Assembly (NCBI RefSeq): GCF_018417635.1
Contig: NZ_CP071007.1
Location: 434,001 to 498,000, forward strand
Source: Pseudomonas sp. SORT22
GTDB taxonomy: Bacteria; Pseudomonadota; Gammaproteobacteria; Pseudomonadales; Pseudomonadaceae
DNA: 64,000 nt
Direction: 5' to 3'
The position numbers and the translations under genes are program-made. Positions within the stretch are counted from its first letter, which is position 1. Every line of letters begins with the position of its first letter. Below the pieces are notes generated by a model. It saw only the letters and a list, made by a program, of their open reading frames with translations, made no database searches and was not told where the DNA came from. Positions 63,026-64,000 of the stretch are shown one piece after another.

Positions 63026-63074
63026 TCGCGGGGCAAGCCCGCTCCTACAGGGTGGGAGCGGGTTTGCCCCGCGA
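63026..63074. repeat. REP-like inverted repeat between hcp and tssE
   Basis: TCGCGGGGCAAGCCCGCTCC (63026-63045) and its mate (63055-63074) are complementary with one mismatch and a 9-nt spacer. It is of the same type as the repeat at 1358-1404, and within the T6SS transcript could stabilise the hcp mRNA. Confidence 0.82.
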
Positions 63075-63089
63075 AGAGGGCGAAACGCA

Positions 63090-63578
63090 TCAGATCTTGA
63101 CGTTCTGGCGCACGTTCCAGCCGTACTTGACCGGGCCGCCGTCTTTGGTGCCGTCAGCTTTCTGCGGCTGGTAATCGACCGTGACTTTGCCGAAGTTCAG
63201 GGTGACGTTTTCGGTCAGGCGGTCATCGCCGCCCGAGCCACCGGTGCTCAGCGAGCTGATCAGCACTTCTTCGAGGTTGATGATCAGGTACTCGACCTGG
63301 CTCTCGCCACCGGCCTTGCGCACGGTCAGCTTGACCTTGTCGATGTGCTTGCCGCTGGAGCAGTGCATCATCAGGTTGGGGCTGGATTTGTCGACGTACT
63401 TGGTCAGCGACAGGTCCTGGATGTTGACCTTGCCGGCGCCGCCGCCACCACCCATGTGCATGTTGCCGGACTGGGCCATGCCCCAGCTCCAGTTCAGCAC
63501 ATCGATTTCGTCCTTGTGGGCCTTGTCCATGGACTCGCCCTTGATGTCGCCAATCTTGATGAAAATATCAACTGCCAT
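63090..63578 (-). CDS. hcp: Hcp, T6SS inner-tube protein (TssD)
   Basis: 162-residue tube protein secreted by the system: MAVDIFIKIGDIKGESMDKAHKDEIDVLNWSWG with the Gly-rich loop GNMHMGGGGGAGK, then VEYLIINLEEVLISSLSTGGSGG and LNFGKVTVDYQ. Start ATG 63578 is preceded by TCTGGAG. Codon use is highly biased, as expected for the most abundant component. It is downstream of tssC with an 80-bp gap. Confidence 0.95.
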   Translation of the reverse strand: MAVDIFIKIGDIKGESMDKAHKDEIDVLNWSWGMAQSGNMHMGGGGGAGKVNIQDLSLTKYVDKSSPNLMMHCSSGKHIDKVKLTVRKAGGESQVEYLIINLEEVLISSLSTGGSGGDDRLTENVTLNFGKVTVDYQPQKADGTKDGGPVKYGWNVRQNVKI

Positions 63579-63622
63579 GTTGTCTCCAGAGTGTGGCATC
63601 TACCACATTATTTTTTCAGTGC

Positions 63623-63643
63623 ACGCCCCGCAGCACGGGGCGT
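63623..63643. other. Hairpin between tssC and hcp
   Basis: ACGCCCCG (63623-63630) and CGGGGCGT (63636-63643) pair perfectly over CAGCA. On the coding strand there is no T-run after it, so it is more likely a processing or stability structure that raises hcp over tssC than a full terminator. Confidence 0.5.
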
Positions 63644-63659
63644 TCTAGCGAGCCTGGGC

Positions 63660-64000
63660 TCAGGCGCCCTTGGCCGACGGCAACTTCGATACCAGGCGCA
63701 GCGACACAGTCAGCCCTTCGAGCTGGTAGTGCGGGCGCAGGTAGAAACGCGAGTTGTAGTAACCCGGGTTGCCTTCGACTTCTTCGACCACCACTTCGGC
63801 AGCTGCCAGTGGGTGCTGGGCCTTGGTGGTTTCGGTGGAGTGGGCCGGATCGCCATCGACGTAGTTGAGGATCCAGTCCTGCAGCCAGCGCTGCATCTCG
63901 TCCTTCTCTTTGAACGAGCCGATCTTGTCGCGCACGATGCACTTCAGGTAGTGAGCGAAGCGGCAGGTGGCGAACAGGTACGGCAGGCGCGCGGCCAGGT
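63660..64000 (-). CDS. tssC: TssC, T6SS sheath large subunit (C-terminal fragment)
   Basis: Final about 113 residues of the sheath protein VipB/TssC; the gene enters the window from beyond position 64000. The residue run LPYLFATCRFAHYLKCIVRDKIGSF and the ending YYNSRFYLRPHYQLEGLTVSLRLVSKLP are conserved TssC C-terminal features. The preceding tssB and tssA would lie outside the window. Confidence 0.92.
   Translation of the reverse strand, partial: LAARLPYLFATCRFAHYLKCIVRDKIGSFKEKDEMQRWLQDWILNYVDGDPAHSTETTKAQHPLAAAEVVVEEVEGNPGYYNSRFYLRPHYQLEGLTVSLRLVSKLPSAKGA

Noticed and set aside
49800..64000. Considered as prophage tail module
   Set aside because: Hcp, VgrG and gp25-like proteins resemble phage parts, but ClpV, TssF, TssG, TssC and the Rhs-Eag pair establish a T6SS; no capsid, integrase or lysis genes are seen.

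Overview
This window is a chromosomal segment of a Pseudomonas of the putida/fluorescens type. The base composition is GC-rich and coding density is very high. The gene neighbourhoods are typical of the genus: ssuBF, gshA-tex-ompR-envZ-rimK-rimB, hslR-hslO-pckA, fdhF-fdhD, yrfG/nudE/cysQ, dctDB-rmlDCAB and aguBA. The order closely resembles the PA51xx-PA52xx region of P. aeruginosa and the PP_02xx region of P. putida as I recall them; no database was consulted. I saw no rRNA, tRNA, CRISPR array, insertion sequence or prophage.

Layout: 0-1.4 kb is the end of the ssu sulfonate operon (ssuC partial, ssuB, ssuF), closed by a perfect REP-like inverted repeat. From 1.4-6.5 kb a leftward block carries tex, a PaaI-type thioesterase, gshA and a TetR regulator. 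From 6.7-14.4 kb lie ompR/envZ (syntenic with amgRS), rimB-rimK, hslR, a PAP2 phosphatase, hslO and pckA. At 14.4-15.2 kb there is a ParE/RelE-type toxin with a two-domain antitoxin and a palindromic operator. From 15.2-18.2 kb come a thioesterase, a LuxR-type response regulator, a CheR methyltransferase, a glycine-zipper protein and a candidate small RNA. From 18.3-25.5 kb come an FdhF/YdeP-type molybdo-oxidoreductase with FdhD, LysR, LysM/BON protein, YrfG, NudE, CysQ and a thioesterase. From 25.5-32.1 kb a leftward run carries rmlBACD then dctBD. From 32.4-37.4 kb lie a 969-residue kinase/M23-like/aminotransferase fusion and aguBA (agmatine to putrescine). From 37.6-42.5 kb lie a small protein, a Fur-box TonB receptor, a DsbA-family protein and an OprD porin. 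From 42.5-49.8 kb come an FMN glutamate-synthase-family enzyme, LysR, two MFS transporters around an all-helical putative redox enzyme, and an LprI-like secreted protein. From 49.9 kb to the end a leftward type VI secretion cluster reads tssC-hcp-tssE-tssF-tssG-clpV-vgrG-Eag chaperone-Rhs effector-immunity.

How the genes work together: the T6SS segment contains sheath, tube, baseplate, unfoldase, spike, chaperone, toxin cargo and candidate immunity in functional order. The effector has an exact prePAAR motif and an N-terminal hydrophobic region next to its DUF1795 chaperone gene. Its short C-terminal toxin is not one I recognise and is paired with an unrecognised 111-residue protein.

The two regions most likely to hold undescribed biology are (i) this Rhs toxin/immunity pair and (ii) the LysR-MFS-helical enzyme-MFS cluster at 44.3-48.7 kb, which has a terminator-plus-hairpin leader in the middle. 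The triple-domain fusion next to aguBA and the + strand terminator with no + strand gene at 18.2 kb also deserve attention.
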